Shown here in pieces: positions 54,558 through 64,000 of a DNA stretch of 64,000 nt (position 1 is the first letter of the stretch; each line of letters opens with the position of its first letter). Below the pieces are notes generated by a model that worked only from the letters and a program-made list of their open reading frames with translations, made no database searches and had not been told where the DNA came from. The stretch comes from Paenibacillus sp. Soil522 (GTDB lineage: Bacteria; Bacillota; Bacilli; Paenibacillales; Paenibacillaceae). The stretch covers positions 186,001 through 250,000 of the forward strand of contig NZ_LMRV01000055.1 in the NCBI RefSeq assembly GCF_001428245.1. Direction: 5' to 3'. Both the position numbers and the translations under genes were made by a program.

Positions 54558-54940
54558 GCTTACAAAATAACAGCTTGCAGCATCAGCCTCCGCGTATCAG
54601 ATCAGATCAGACCGGGACCGGGGGTTAATGAGGCTTCATCCTCACCTTCTGGTATACCTCCAACATTTTATGCTTACCGCCCTCAAATTATATAGATTCC
54701 TAGTCCCATCTCAACATAAATGAACGAAAGACAGCGCACGTCTTATGACCCCCCCTCCTTTTATTTTGAAAGAAAGGATGCAGCATTCTAATGGTGTTCA
54801 GCTGCATTCCAAATGCAAATTATCCATGTATTTTCGTTCAGCGCTGCATGCCGTGCGAGGTTCTCTCGTCTGATGTCGCGAAGAGGCGGGATGTGCTATT
54901 CTAAGGTGATGACATTCACTAGCTTGGAGGAAATATAAAC
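54558..54940. other. 383-base intergenic stretch
   Basis: No open frame with a ribosome binding site, no recognised RNA class and no convincing T-tailed hairpin. There is a run GACCCCCCCTCCTTTT near 54747-54762 and a possible TATTCT -10 near 54897 before the DUF3900 gene. I see nothing further. Confidence 0.5.
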
Positions 54941-56089
54941 GTGGATTTTAATATGCAATATTTATCCTTTTTTGTCATTCACACCGATGGAGAGGAGAGT
55001 GCCGCCTCATCAGGCAAACGGTTCAAGCACTATCAGACACTTGAAGAGGATACATATGAGGACAGCGAAATTCAAAAGTTTTTGGATGATGAATTTAAGC
55101 GAATCGTCAAAAGAAAGGTAGAGCGCAATCCGAATTCCGCAAACGCTCCAACGAAAATCGGACGTTTTATGGTCGAGCCCGGCTATGAGCTGGGAAGCAA
55201 TCAAAACTACAATTTATTTCAAAGGCTTCGCGAGGCAGATTCGAAGGAGCGTTTTATCGGTATCGCGGATGAACTCGTTCGGATCTACATGGACACGAGC
55301 GCCGTACGGGGTGGAGCCTTTATTATTGCACTCTCCAAGCTGAATACGTATTTCGACGAACCCTTTTTGTTTTTGCTGAAATGTGATTTTGAGCCGAAGA
55401 TTGCCCGCATTTCCGATGAGCGAAGCTTGGTCTCGCAGGTAGAGATGGCGATTAGCGCACGCAGCATTAAGTCGATCCAGTACCCGCATATGCCGGAGGA
55501 AGGGATGCTCGAGCATTGGGAGCTTAAGATCCACCAAGCGTCGCATGCCAGATATTTCGAGGATTTTTTGAAATATGTGTCCTATGAGAAGCCTCTGCCC
55601 GAGGTAATGGGGGAACAGGTCGTCGAAATGGTGCATCAATATATCGCCGACAAATGGCAGGAGGATGAGAGCACCGAGCGCCGAGAGGAGGAAAATGCGG
55701 TTGAGGTGTGGGCGGCAAGCGAAAAGCGCGATCTGCAGGAGTGGTGGACGCCGGAGCAGGTAGAGGTTGCGGCGGCAGCTTTAGTTGAGCAGAAGCCGGA
55801 TTTGGCGTTTTCGTTCAAGCTGGGAGACGTAACCGTGAAAGGACTGCTTGCAGACTTCGGCGGCGCTATTCATTTCGCCAAGCATAACGGCCGTTACGTT
55901 GTCGTGATCGAGGGCGACGCTTTTCAATTCGAAAAAGGCATGTCGCCGGTTGAGCTTGTTCAGCCTCTCGATTTGGTTGATGTCATGCCTCGTATTGGAA
56001 GCAGGAAGCCTCCTGAGGATGCTGATTCCGAATACAGCTACACACCGGCAGGCGAGGGCCCAAGTCATAATGATGATGTACCTTGGTAA
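54941..56089 (+). CDS. DUF3900-like protein
   Basis: 382 residues, soluble, without signal or membrane segments. VIHTDGEESAASSGKRFKHY at the start, GIADELVRIYMDTSAVRGGA and FLLKCDFEPKIARISDERSL in the middle. The C-terminal 30 or so residues are acidic. The pattern resembles DUF3900 proteins of Bacillales. The middle segment also recalls nucleoid-associated YejK-like proteins, which is only impression. GTG 54941 is chosen with GGAGG 10 bases upstream. Confidence 0.65.
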   Translation: MDFNMQYLSFFVIHTDGEESAASSGKRFKHYQTLEEDTYEDSEIQKFLDDEFKRIVKRKVERNPNSANAPTKIGRFMVEPGYELGSNQNYNLFQRLREADSKERFIGIADELVRIYMDTSAVRGGAFIIALSKLNTYFDEPFLFLLKCDFEPKIARISDERSLVSQVEMAISARSIKSIQYPHMPEEGMLEHWELKIHQASHARYFEDFLKYVSYEKPLPEVMGEQVVEMVHQYIADKWQEDESTERREEENAVEVWAASEKRDLQEWWTPEQVEVAAAALVEQKPDLAFSFKLGDVTVKGLLADFGGAIHFAKHNGRYVVVIEGDAFQFEKGMSPVELVQPLDLVDVMPRIGSRKPPEDADSEYSYTPAGEGPSHNDDVPW

Positions 56090-56135
56090 CAAATACGCAT
56101 GTATTGAATTTATCAATAAGGGAGAGGATATTTAA

Positions 56136-56495
56136 GTGGACAACTTATTTTTTATAGAAATTGGCATGGGATGCGATCTGCACGGTCAAAATATTACAAA
56201 GGCATCGGTGCGTGCGGTACAAAACGCCATACACCACAATTCGATGCCGGGACTGCGGTCAGTGCTGCCAGGCGGGACGCTGGATAACATGAAGGTGCGG
56301 GTAAAGCTTGCGCTTCCTTGTGATCATGAGCTTCTTGATATCGAGCAGGTGAAGGCGGTGCTGCCATACGGTCAAGTGACTGTAGAGATTATGGACGGCG
56401 GCATGCTCACGACAAGCGGTGTAGTTCTTCCGGATAAAGATGACAAGAACGATTTGATTTACATCGTTAATGCATCGGTTGAGGTAGGCTGCTGA
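56136..56495 (+). CDS. Lin0512-family conserved protein
   Basis: 119 residues forming the whole Lin0512 domain: FIEIGMGCDLHGQNITKASV, QNAIHHNSMPGLRSVLPG and LPYGQVTVEIMDGGM. It resembles a cyclohydrolase-type ring-forming fold, but no function is established. Start is GTG 56136 with GGGAGAGG upstream. It lies 31 bases before the CNNM gene. Confidence 0.9.
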   Translation: MDNLFFIEIGMGCDLHGQNITKASVRAVQNAIHHNSMPGLRSVLPGGTLDNMKVRVKLALPCDHELLDIEQVKAVLPYGQVTVEIMDGGMLTTSGVVLPDKDDKNDLIYIVNASVEVGC

Positions 56496-56526
56496 TAGCA
56501 TCTCCATTGCAAAAAGGGAGACAGAT

Positions 56527-57840
56527 ATGGTTTTAAAGCTCGTACTATTCGCGTTATTGCTTGTATTTACTGCATTCTTCGTTGCGACGGAGTTCTCCAT
56601 CATTCGGATGCGCGCAAGCCGCGTCAATCAGATGGTAGCGGAGGGCATGAAAAATGCCAGAGCCGTTGAACAAGTGACGAGCAAGCTGGATGGTTATTTA
56701 TCCGCTTGCCAGCTCGGCATTACCATTACCGCGCTTGGCCTCGGCTGGCTTGGTGAGCCGACGATTGAACTCATTTTGCATCCATTGTTCGATCGGCTGC
56801 ATTTGGGAGTCGATATAAGCACCGTGCTGTCCTTCGTCATCTCATTTCTCATTGTGACCTATTTGCATGTCGTGCTTGGAGAGCTCGCTCCAAAGACGCT
56901 GGCCATTATCAAATCGGAGGAAGTCAGTCAATGGACAGCGCCGATTATTATCATATTTTACAAGGTGATGTATCCATTCATATGGCTGCTTAACGGCTCC
57001 GCGAACGGTCTAGTGCGTCTTTTGGGGTTTAAGCCGGCAAGCGAGCATGAGGCGCATTCAGAGGAAGAGATTCGGATGATTCTGTCGGAGAGCTATGAGA
57101 GCGGGAAAATCAACAAGAGTGAATACGGCTATGTTAACCGGATTTTTGCCTTTGATGAACGGCTTGCGCGCGAAATAATGGTGCCGAGAACGGATATGGT
57201 CTGTTTATTTGTGGAGCATACCCGCGATGAGAACTTGGCGGTTATCAAGAAAGAGCAGTATACGCGGTTTCCGGTTGCCAAGGGAAGCAAGGACAACATT
57301 ATCGGGATTCTTAATACGAAACAATTTTTTCTGCGCTATGACACAGACCGGAATTCGGACATAACGATGGTCCTTCAGAGCGTCATGTCGGTGCCTGAGG
57401 TCATGCCGATCAATAAGCTGCTGCGAAAGATGCAGCAGGAGCGCGTACATATTGCGATACTGCTCGATGAGTACGGAGGCACGGCAGGTCTTATAACGAT
57501 AGAGGACATCATCGAGGAGATCGTCGGGGAAATTCGCGATGAGTTCGATGCGGATGAAGTGAAGGAAATCGAACTCATTGAGCAGCAGCGTTATTTGGTC
57601 AATGGCAAAGCTTTAATAAGCGACTGGAACGAAGCTGCCGGAACTGATCTCGAAAGCAACGAGATGGATTCGATAGGAGGCTGGCTCTTTAATCAGAAGC
57701 CGGATTTGCCGATTGGGGAACCCTGGACGTTTGGAAAAATGACGTTCATCATTCGCGAACGCGACGATAACCGGATCCGTAAAATTGAAATTCAAACCGA
57801 TTTGCTGGAAAATGAATTGGGTACATACGGACATGCCTAA
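56527..57840 (+). CDS. CNNM/HlyC/CorC-family transporter (DUF21-CBS-CorC)
   Basis: 437 residues. The N-terminal DUF21 domain has about four helices ([40 protein letters not shown]). A CBS pair follows ([12 protein letters not shown] … [18 protein letters not shown]), then the CorC/HlyC domain. Members export Mg2+ or Co2+. GGGAGAC precedes the ATG. The second CBS region ends with [11 protein letters not shown], the family signature. Confidence 0.93.
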   Translation: MVLKLVLFALLLVFTAFFVATEFSIIRMRASRVNQMVAEGMKNARAVEQVTSKLDGYLSACQLGITITALGLGWLGEPTIELILHPLFDRLHLGVDISTVLSFVISFLIVTYLHVVLGELAPKTLAIIKSEEVSQWTAPIIIIFYKVMYPFIWLLNGSANGLVRLLGFKPASEHEAHSEEEIRMILSESYESGKINKSEYGYVNRIFAFDERLAREIMVPRTDMVCLFVEHTRDENLAVIKKEQYTRFPVAKGSKDNIIGILNTKQFFLRYDTDRNSDITMVLQSVMSVPEVMPINKLLRKMQQERVHIAILLDEYGGTAGLITIEDIIEEIVGEIRDEFDADEVKEIELIEQQRYLVNGKALISDWNEAAGTDLESNEMDSIGGWLFNQKPDLPIGEPWTFGKMTFIIRERDDNRIRKIEIQTDLLENELGTYGHA

Positions 57841-57891
57841 GCTTGTATAAAATCAGCAAGCATTCGTTAATTAGTGTGGGGGAATCGGACG

Positions 57892-58680
57892 TTGGGAGAT
57901 TTAATTAATGCCATCATTATGGGCATTGTGGAAGGGCTGACCGAGTTTTTGCCCGTATCATCAACCGGACATTTAATTTTGACGGCGGAGCTGCTGAATT
58001 TCACCGGCGACCGCGCGAAAACCTTTGAGGTGGTCATTCAGTTCGGAGCGGTGCTGGCCGTGCTGGTCCTGTACCGGAAGCGATTTGTTAAGCTGCTTAA
58101 TTTCAAGATTGGAAATGGATCTGGGCTAAATGCTTTACATATACTGCTCGCAATGGCTCCTGCCGGTATCTTCGCTGTACTGCTGCATTCTTTGATCAAA
58201 GATTACTTGTTTAGACCGCAGACCGTGCTCATCGGCCTGATCGCCGGGGGGATTCTGATGATTATCGCCGATCGGGTAAAGAAGAAACCCGCTGCCGAGG
58301 AGCTCGACGATATTTCGTATAAGCAAGCCTTCGCGATAGGCTGCTTCCAGGTGCTGTCCCTCTGGCCGGGCTTCTCGAGATCAGGCTCGACGATATCAGG
58401 AGGCATGTTGTTTGGCACAAGCCAGAAGGCAGCGGCGGAATTTACATTTATCGTATCCGTACCGATCATGGCCGGAGCGAGCGGAATCGATCTTCTCAAA
58501 AGCCGGGAGTTTCTAACGCTTTCTGATCTTCCCTTATTCCTGATCGGACTCCTTGCTGCCTTCATCGTCGGGATGATCGCTGTCGTCACCTTCATCAACA
58601 TGATGAAAAAAATTAAGCTTTCCTGGTTTGCATATTATCGGTTTGCGCTTGCCGCACTATTTTCTTTTATTATCTTATAA
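57892..58680 (+). CDS. uppP: Undecaprenyl-diphosphate phosphatase UppP (BacA)
   Basis: 262 residues with about seven membrane helices. EGLTEFLPVSSTGHLIL and SLWPGFSRSGSTISGGMLFG are the two catalytic motifs with Glu, Ser and Arg. It recycles the lipid carrier of cell-wall synthesis and gives bacitracin tolerance. TTG 57892 fits the usual N-terminus (GDLINAIIMGIVEG) and has GTGGGGG upstream; the frame also runs from GTG 57874. Confidence 0.95.
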   Translation: MGDLINAIIMGIVEGLTEFLPVSSTGHLILTAELLNFTGDRAKTFEVVIQFGAVLAVLVLYRKRFVKLLNFKIGNGSGLNALHILLAMAPAGIFAVLLHSLIKDYLFRPQTVLIGLIAGGILMIIADRVKKKPAAEELDDISYKQAFAIGCFQVLSLWPGFSRSGSTISGGMLFGTSQKAAAEFTFIVSVPIMAGASGIDLLKSREFLTLSDLPLFLIGLLAAFIVGMIAVVTFINMMKKIKLSWFAYYRFALAALFSFIIL

Positions 58681-58750
58681 GGCAAAATTACGGGCTTTTC
58701 AGCTATCATTTTTTCATATCCAAACGATCATTTTTTCTAATAAATTTGCA

Positions 58751-58782
58751 GAAATCAGGGCATATAGCCCTGATTTCTTTAT
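58751..58782 (+). terminator. Terminator after uppP
   Basis: A perfect 11-bp stem, GAAATCAGGGC (58751-58761) with GCCCTGATTTC (58767-58777), followed by TTTATTTT. The remaining 165 bases before cysJ are A+T-rich, with no operator I can name. Confidence 0.85.
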
Positions 58783-58945
58783 TTTGCAGTGAGTTTATTT
58801 GCTTTCACATAAAAATGGTTGTTTTTGTGTGACAAATCAGCGTTGAACGTTTTGTCTGATTATGTTAGGTTATGTAGTGATGTATTACTATTTTTTATCT
58901 GACTTTTAAAATAAAAAGTGATTTTATGTTTATGAGAGGTGGATA

Positions 58946-60802
58946 TTGTTGCAACTTCAGGTAACGAACAGTCCTTTTAGTCAAGAGCAAGTCGAGCTTC
59001 TTAATCGTCTTCTGCCATCCCTAACCGAGTCGCAGCAAATATGGCTTACAGGCTATATGTTCGCTCGTCAGTCATCGCTATCAGCCGGTGCTGGCATGCA
59101 AGCTATTTCCGAGCCTGCTGGTACAGCGGAGATTGTCTCTCTAGCCAGTCAGCCTGCTGTATCCCGCGAGGTTACCGTCCTTTTTGGTTCCCAAACCGGA
59201 AACAGCCAAAGAATCGCTACAAGCCTAACACGCAAGCTGGAAGAGCAAGGGTTTCAAGTGACGCTCTCCGCAATGAACAAATTTAAGCCAAATGGCTTGA
59301 AAAAAGTTGAAAATCTGCTTTTGGTTGTCAGTACTCATGGTGAAGGTGAGCCTCCGGATAATGCACGGGCTTTCTATGAATTCATCTACAGCAAGAGAGC
59401 GCCTCAATTGGATGGATTGCATTTCTCCGTGTTGGCACTGGGAGATACCTCTTATGAGTTTTTCTGCCAAACGGGTAAAGATTTCGACAAGCGTCTTGAG
59501 GAGCTTGGCGGTCAGCGCCTAAGTCCGCGCGTCGATTGTGATCTTGATTACGATGAGCTTGTTGCCGGCTGGTCTGGTCAGGTTTTGAACGCTTTAAATG
59601 AACGCTTGAATGCTTCTTCGGGTGCGGCTGTTGCAGTCAACGTGACGAGCAGCGTTACAGCGACAGAGGAATCGTCTTATTCGCGAACCAATCCTTTTAA
59701 GGCTGAGGTGCTTGCGAATCTGAACTTGAACGGTCGCGGTTCAGATCGGGAAACCCGCCACTTGGAGCTGTCCCTTGAGGGCTCCAATTTACAATATGAG
59801 CCAGGCGATAGTCTCGGTATTTACCCGGAGAATCATCCTGATCTTGTGGATGCGATTATTAAGGAAATGAATTGGAATCCTGACGAGATCGTTCCCGTCA
59901 ACAAAAATGGCGAACAGGGCTCATTGCGCGAAGCGCTTCTGAAGCATTATGAAATAACTGCATTGACGAAGCCGCTGCTTACGCAAGCAGCTGAGCTTAC
60001 TGCAAATTCGGCTTTGAAGGAACTGTTAGCGCCAGGTCAAGAGCAGGGACTAAAGAACTATATTAATGGCCGGGATCTTCTCGACTTGGTTCAAGATTTC
60101 TCTCCTTGGCAAGCAACGCCAAGCAGCTTTGTAGCCATTTTGAGAAAACTGCCTGCACGCCTGTATTCGATTGCGAGCAGTTTCAAAGCAAATAATGATG
60201 AAGTTCATCTGACGATCAGAGCTGTCCGCTATGAAGCTCATGGACGCGACCGCTACGGCGTTTGCTCGATTCATTGTGCTGAGCGGGTGCAGCCGGGTGA
60301 CAGCTTGCCTATCTATATCCAGCAAAATCCTAACTTCAAGCTTCCTGCAAATCCGGATACACCGATCATCATGGTTGGGCCGGGTACGGGAGTCGCTCCG
60401 TTTAGAGCATTCCTTGAGGAGAGAGAGGAACTTGGAGCGGAAGGAAAATCATGGCTATTCTATGGCGATCGTCATTTCGTTACAGATTTCTTGTATCAAA
60501 CCGATTGGCAGAGAATGCTTAAGGACGGCGTGCTGACGAAGCTGGATGTTGCTTTCTCACGTGATACGGATGAAAAGGTTTATGTACAGCATCGTCTACT
60601 GGAGAGAAGCCGTGAGCTATACGAATGGCTGCAGGAAGGCGCTTATGTTTATATTTGCGGTGACGAGAAGCACATGGCGCATGATGTGCATGCTGCTCTG
60701 ATTACCGTTATCCAGCAGGAAGGCGGCAAGAGTCCGGAAGAAGCGGCAGCTTATTTGGACGATTTGCAGCAGCAGCAGCGGTACCAGCGCGACGTATATT
60801 AA
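58946..60802 (+). CDS. cysJ: Sulfite reductase (NADPH) flavoprotein subunit
   Basis: 618 residues. A leading 65-residue segment is followed by the flavodoxin domain (VLFGSQTGNSQRIATSL, VVSTHGEGEPPDN), the FAD domain with ARLYSIASS, and the NADPH domain with MVGPGTGVAPFRAFLEERE and the C-terminal YICGDEKHMAHDVHA. It passes electrons from NADPH to CysI. Start is TTG 58946 or 58949, after GAGAGGTGG. It forms an operon with cysI, 57 bases downstream. Confidence 0.95.
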   Translation: MLQLQVTNSPFSQEQVELLNRLLPSLTESQQIWLTGYMFARQSSLSAGAGMQAISEPAGTAEIVSLASQPAVSREVTVLFGSQTGNSQRIATSLTRKLEEQGFQVTLSAMNKFKPNGLKKVENLLLVVSTHGEGEPPDNARAFYEFIYSKRAPQLDGLHFSVLALGDTSYEFFCQTGKDFDKRLEELGGQRLSPRVDCDLDYDELVAGWSGQVLNALNERLNASSGAAVAVNVTSSVTATEESSYSRTNPFKAEVLANLNLNGRGSDRETRHLELSLEGSNLQYEPGDSLGIYPENHPDLVDAIIKEMNWNPDEIVPVNKNGEQGSLREALLKHYEITALTKPLLTQAAELTANSALKELLAPGQEQGLKNYINGRDLLDLVQDFSPWQATPSSFVAILRKLPARLYSIASSFKANNDEVHLTIRAVRYEAHGRDRYGVCSIHCAERVQPGDSLPIYIQQNPNFKLPANPDTPIIMVGPGTGVAPFRAFLEEREELGAEGKSWLFYGDRHFVTDFLYQTDWQRMLKDGVLTKLDVAFSRDTDEKVYVQHRLLERSRELYEWLQEGAYVYICGDEKHMAHDVHAALITVIQQEGGKSPEEAAAYLDDLQQQQRYQRDVY

Positions 60803-60859
60803 GAAACAGTTATACAGCAGCAAGAGTAAGCGAAAGATTGCGAGAGGAGACAGCAACAA

Positions 60860-62581
60860 ATGGCGAAAGAGCAATTGGTTAAACCTATCGGCGGGCCGCC
60901 AAGCGAGGTTGAGCATATTAAGATCGAGAGCAACTACCTGCGCGGCGCGCTAGTCGATACCTTAAGAAATCCGATTACTGGCGGTTTGCCGGAGGATGAC
61001 AATCGGCTGATGAAATTTCATGGAAGTTATATGCAGGATGACAGAGATTTGCGCAACGAGCGCGAACGTCAAAAGCTGGAGCCGGCTTACCAGTTCATGA
61101 TTCGGGTGGTGCTGCCAAGCGGTGTAGCGAGCTCGGAGCAATGGCTGGCTATGGATAGTCTGGCGCATAAGTACGGCAATGGAACGCTTCGTTTGACGAC
61201 TCGTCAAACGTTCCAGCTGCATGGTATTTTAAAGTGGAATTTGAAGCCGACCATTCAAAAAATCAACAGCGGGCTGATGACTACATTGGCGGCTTGCGGC
61301 GACGTAAACCGTAACGTAATGTGCAGTCCTAATCCTTTCCAATCCGAAGTTCATGATGAGGTAAGCTACTGGGCACGTGAGGTCAATGATCATCTGGCTC
61401 CGCGCACACCGGCTTATCACGAAATTTGGCTGGATGGCGAGAAAGTGGTTGATGGCAAGCAAGACGGAGAAGTAGAACCGATTTATGGACCCGTTTATTT
61501 GCCGCGTAAGTTCAAAATCGGCTTTGCGATCCCTCCTCATAACGATGTAGATGTTTTCTCGCAGGATATCGGTTACATTGCGGTTGTGGAAGACGGCAAG
61601 CTGAAAGGCTTTAATATCTCAGTTGGCGGCGGTATGGGGATGACGCATGGCGATTCAGCTACTTATCCGCAGTTGGGTAAAGTAATCGGCTTCTGCCCGC
61701 CAGAGCGTATTGTCGATTTGGCTGAGAAGACCGTTATGATCCAGCGTGACTACGGCAATCGTTCAATCCGTAAAAATGCGCGGTTTAAGTACACGATTGA
61801 CCGTCACGGCATTGAGTGGTTCAAAACCGAACTTCAAAACAGAATGGGATATCAGCTTGAAGCCGTTCGCCCGTACCAATTCGAAAACAGCGGCGACCGC
61901 TATGGCTGGCTGAAGGGCAGCAACGGCAAATGGAATTTGACGATTTATATCCAAAGCGGCCGTATTGAGGACAATGAAAACCTGCCTCTGATGACCGGAC
62001 TGCGGGAAATCGCTAAGGTTCATACTGGGGACTTCCGGATTACGCCGAATCAGAATCTTATCATCGGTAATGTAACTACTCAGAAGAAACGCAAAATTAC
62101 CGAATTGGCTGAGCAGTACGGACTCACGGACGGTGCGCATCTTTCTGCGCTGCGCAAAAGCGCAATCTCCTGCGTGTCCTTGCCGACATGCGGACTTGCT
62201 ATGGCGGAAGCAGAGCGCTACCTGCCTACCTTGATCGACAAGCTGGAGCCGATTATTAATGAAGCGGGTCTTCGCGATAAAGAGATCAACATTCGTATGA
62301 CCGGCTGCCCTAACGGCTGTGCTAGACCGGCACTCGGTGAAATCTCGTTTATTGGCAAGGCAGTCGGCAAATATAACATGTACATGGGTGCAGGTTTTGC
62401 CGGAGAAAGACTGAATAAGCTGTATCGGGAAAATATCGATGAAACAGAGATTTTGGATACGCTCAAGCCGATTATTCACCAGTATGCGAAAGAACGGCAG
62501 CCGGGTGAGAATTTTGGAGATTTTGTTATTCGTGCAGGTTATGTTAATGCGGTTCATGATGGACAGGAATTTCATAACTAA
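60860..62581 (+). CDS. cysI: Sulfite reductase hemoprotein subunit
   Basis: 573 residues. [20 protein letters not shown] and [14 protein letters not shown] are conserved blocks. The siroheme/Fe-S cysteines are in CVSLPTC and CPNGC. It reduces sulfite to sulfide in assimilation. GAGAGGAGA precedes ATG 60860, and a strong terminator follows the gene. Confidence 0.96.
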   Translation: MAKEQLVKPIGGPPSEVEHIKIESNYLRGALVDTLRNPITGGLPEDDNRLMKFHGSYMQDDRDLRNERERQKLEPAYQFMIRVVLPSGVASSEQWLAMDSLAHKYGNGTLRLTTRQTFQLHGILKWNLKPTIQKINSGLMTTLAACGDVNRNVMCSPNPFQSEVHDEVSYWAREVNDHLAPRTPAYHEIWLDGEKVVDGKQDGEVEPIYGPVYLPRKFKIGFAIPPHNDVDVFSQDIGYIAVVEDGKLKGFNISVGGGMGMTHGDSATYPQLGKVIGFCPPERIVDLAEKTVMIQRDYGNRSIRKNARFKYTIDRHGIEWFKTELQNRMGYQLEAVRPYQFENSGDRYGWLKGSNGKWNLTIYIQSGRIEDNENLPLMTGLREIAKVHTGDFRITPNQNLIIGNVTTQKKRKITELAEQYGLTDGAHLSALRKSAISCVSLPTCGLAMAEAERYLPTLIDKLEPIINEAGLRDKEINIRMTGCPNGCARPALGEISFIGKAVGKYNMYMGAGFAGERLNKLYRENIDETEILDTLKPIIHQYAKERQPGENFGDFVIRAGYVNAVHDGQEFHN

Positions 62582-62606
62582 TTAGCTGTAGCAAGGTAAG
62601 CATAAG

Positions 62607-62634
62607 AAGACCAGGGCGTTCTGCCCTGGTCTTT
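62607..62634. terminator. Terminator between cysI and the convergent DUF3817 gene
   Basis: Perfect 11-bp stem AAGACCAGGGC (62607-62617) with GCCCTGGTCTT (62623-62633), 5-base loop and T's after it. It sits 26 bases after the cysI stop. Confidence 0.85.
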
Positions 62635-62658
62635 TGTCTGTTCATGGAGTATGATGCT

Positions 62659-62952
62659 TTAGGCTTGATTACGCAGCAGCTTCTTATCGAGTACAAAAGT
62701 GCCGAAAGGGAGGAAGGCAGCTATAAAGGCGGCTGCTACCTTGAATATGGACCACCGATGAGAAATCCATACGTGAAGCAAGGCAAGCATATAAAGAACG
62801 AATAATAGCCCGTGCAGTCCGCCTACAACGGTTACAGCCTGCGGGATATCGGCCCAGTATTTAAGCGGCATCGCAATGAGCAGCAGCACTAGAAAGGATA
62901 TCCCTTCATAGAATCCGACGATACGCAGTCGGCCTAATGCGGATTTAAACAT
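62659..62952 (-). CDS. DUF3817 small membrane protein
   Basis: 97 residues with three membrane segments. GRLRIVGFYEGISFLVLLLI and PLKYWADIPQAVTVVGGLHG are the family signature, and FLPFGTFVLDKKLL ends it. No function is established. It converges with cysI. The gap 62953-63255 before the next plus-strand gene holds only an inverted repeat. Confidence 0.9.
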   Translation of the reverse strand: MFKSALGRLRIVGFYEGISFLVLLLIAMPLKYWADIPQAVTVVGGLHGLLFVLYMLALLHVWISHRWSIFKVAAAFIAAFLPFGTFVLDKKLLRNQA

Positions 62953-63115
62953 TTAATGACCTCCATCTGAAATGAAATCGGGCGCGGCTCCAAGCCAGTC
63001 CACTATAGTTGTACGAATTCGGAGACCGCTTGTTCCAATGTTTTTTTCAGTATTTATGGGCAGCTTAGGCCTAATTAGTCGGAGAGTTTAAGAAGCGCTA
63101 ATAGGCTAGCCAAAG

Positions 63116-63160
63116 AGGGGCTGATTCTAAGCAGCTCATGCTGCTGCAGAATCAGCCCCT
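63116..63160. repeat. Large perfect inverted repeat in the 62953-63255 gap
   Basis: AGGGGCTGATTCT (63116-63128) pairs perfectly with AGAATCAGCCCCT (63148-63160), with an inner stem GCAGC/GCTGC around TCAT. It has no T-run on the plus strand. It could be a terminator for another unit or a small mobile repeat. Confidence 0.6.
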
Positions 63161-63255
63161 TATGTGTTTCCATCGTTGCAACATTTTCCCATAAAACTCC
63201 GTCTTATCTTCAAGGTCTATTTGCCTATTACAGAGAAAAGGTCGGGGAACGAGTT

Positions 63256-63837
63256 ATGTTGAACAAAAAGCGTTGGATTAGTATTTTTCTGGTTTCGATC
63301 GTATTTGCCGGAAGTTTACTCGCCTTCCCGAAGAAAGCTTGGGCATGCTCTTGCGCAGAATCAGGGTCTGTTCAAGAAAACAAAAGCAGAAGCGACGCCG
63401 TATTTGAAGGAACTGCAGCCTCAGTAAAGCCATCCTCTTTATCTTTGTTTGGATCGCCCGCAAAGGCAGTGAAAGCAAGCTTTCAAGTAAATGAAGTATG
63501 GAAAGGGCAAGTAGCGCCATCTATCGAGGTGTTGACGGCTGGAAGCGGCGAAACCTGCGGCTATGAATTCCAGGAGGGTGAGCGTTATTTGGTCTATGCG
63601 ACTGCAACGGGCACTTCGCTTGATGTCAGCTTATGCAGCGGAACGATTTTAACGAGCGAAGCGAATGAGCAAATGACATTGCTGGGCAGCGGTTCGCTGC
63701 CGCCGCAGCCCTCCTTTGCCAATAAGCAGACGAGCGCGTATCCGCGCAATCTCTATCTATCGATTGGAGCAGTTGTCGCTATCGCGCTTGCATTCTTTCT
63801 TTACAGGAAGCGTAAGCAGCCTATATCAAAAACATAG
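63256..63837 (+). CDS. TIMP/NTR-like secreted, membrane-anchored protein
   Basis: 193 residues. A signal peptide ends at AWA and the predicted mature protein begins CSCAES, a Cys-x-Cys at the very N-terminus as in tissue inhibitors of metalloproteinases. A beta-barrel-like part follows (VFEGTAASV, FQVNEVWKGQVAPSIEVLTA, GETCGYEFQEGERYLVYA, SLCSG). A C-terminal helix (YLSIGAVVAIALAFFLYRKRK) anchors it. Bacterial TIMP-like proteins exist but have no settled role. Its 3' end overlaps the convergent partial gene by 17 bases. Confidence 0.8.
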   Translation: MLNKKRWISIFLVSIVFAGSLLAFPKKAWACSCAESGSVQENKSRSDAVFEGTAASVKPSSLSLFGSPAKAVKASFQVNEVWKGQVAPSIEVLTAGSGETCGYEFQEGERYLVYATATGTSLDVSLCSGTILTSEANEQMTLLGSGSLPPQPSFANKQTSAYPRNLYLSIGAVVAIALAFFLYRKRKQPISKT

Positions 63838-64000
63838 CGACAATGGTCGTAACGGCAAGGCCGATAAGCACGGGCTTCAAATTGCGGCGCGCGAGCTCGA
63901 ACGGATCAACTCCGCAAATGGCTGCTGCAGGAATAAGCGCCCAAGGAATAATCGTACCGCCGCCAACCCATATTGCGGCAACTTGCCCAAGGGCAGTTAA
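63821..64000 (-). CDS. C-terminal end of a polytopic membrane protein, cut by the window edge
   Basis: On the minus strand 59 codons are open to the window end: LTALGQVAAIWVGGGTIIPW, then ALIPAAAICGVDPFELARRN and a last hydrophobic helix (VLIGLAVTTIVAMFLI) before the stop. The pattern is that of the final helices of an ion or anion permease. The family cannot be fixed from this fragment. Confidence 0.6.
   Translation of the reverse strand, partial: LTALGQVAAIWVGGGTIIPWALIPAAAICGVDPFELARRNLKPVLIGLAVTTIVAMFLI

Noticed and set aside
1..64000. tRNA, rRNA, integrase, transposase or plasmid origin
   Set aside because: No such gene or motif was seen on either strand by eye; a tRNAscan and insertion-sequence search would settle this.

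Overview
The window looks like a chromosomal segment of a spore-forming, mid-GC Firmicute of the Paenibacillaceae (Paenibacillus or Cohnella-like). Reasons: strong AGGAGG-type ribosome binding sites with frequent TTG/GTG starts, a T-box leader, a BirA-type operator, the miaB-ricA pair, a bacterial NO synthase, and the overall protein style. The genus is inference. No rRNA, tRNA, complete insertion sequence, prophage or CRISPR array was seen.

Layout. 1-3.1 kb: 3' part of korA, korB, and a PduL-type phosphotransacylase. 3.1-5.5 kb: a DHA2 drug-efflux gene and a divergent TetR regulator around a 20-bp perfect palindrome with promoters on both sides. 5.5-7.7 kb: miaB-ricA. 7.8-11.2 kb: bioY with a BirA-like operator, then an ECF module in which the second ATPase is fused to the transmembrane EcfT. 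11.2-13.0 kb: HAD hydrolase and MFS transporter. 13.1-19.1 kb: signal peptidase I, a two-component system and an RND (SwrC-like) exporter.

19.3-25.4 kb is the most unusual part: a thiazole/oxazole-modified peptide (LAP/TOMM) cluster of the heterocycloanthracin/sonorensin type. A 93-residue precursor has 18 cysteines in its last 56 residues. It is followed by a perfect 16-bp hairpin terminator, an ocin-ThiF-like leader-binding protein (F), a fused cyclodehydratase ending in PHPFP (C-D/YcaO) and a SagB-type FMN dehydrogenase (B). Convergent to it is a His/Met protein built from 14 six-residue repeats.

26-35 kb: DUF3889, YbjQ, an rRNA pseudouridine synthase, rhodanese, a second-type methionine aminopeptidase, a T-box-controlled argS, and a copper P-type ATPase / UreH-2 / FixH-like set resembling the CcoI-CcoS-CcoH neighbourhood of cytochrome oxidase maturation. 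35.3-45.4 kb: a cobalamin riboswitch heading a ten-gene B12 uptake, salvage and nucleotide-loop operon (btuFCD, cobT, cobU, cbiB, cobS, cobD, cbiP, cbiZ). 45.5-58.7 kb: CorA, a phosphodiester glycosidase-like protein, HrpB, DUF1294, HelD, EcsC-nos (translationally overlapping), DUF3900, Lin0512, CNNM/HlyC and UppP. 58.9-64 kb: cysJI sulfite reductase, DUF3817, a TIMP-like membrane-anchored protein and the C-terminal end of a membrane protein cut by the window edge.

Function calls rest on reading translated motifs and gene order; no database search was run. Start codons were moved from the longest reading frame where a ribosome binding site argued for it, and this is stated in each entry.
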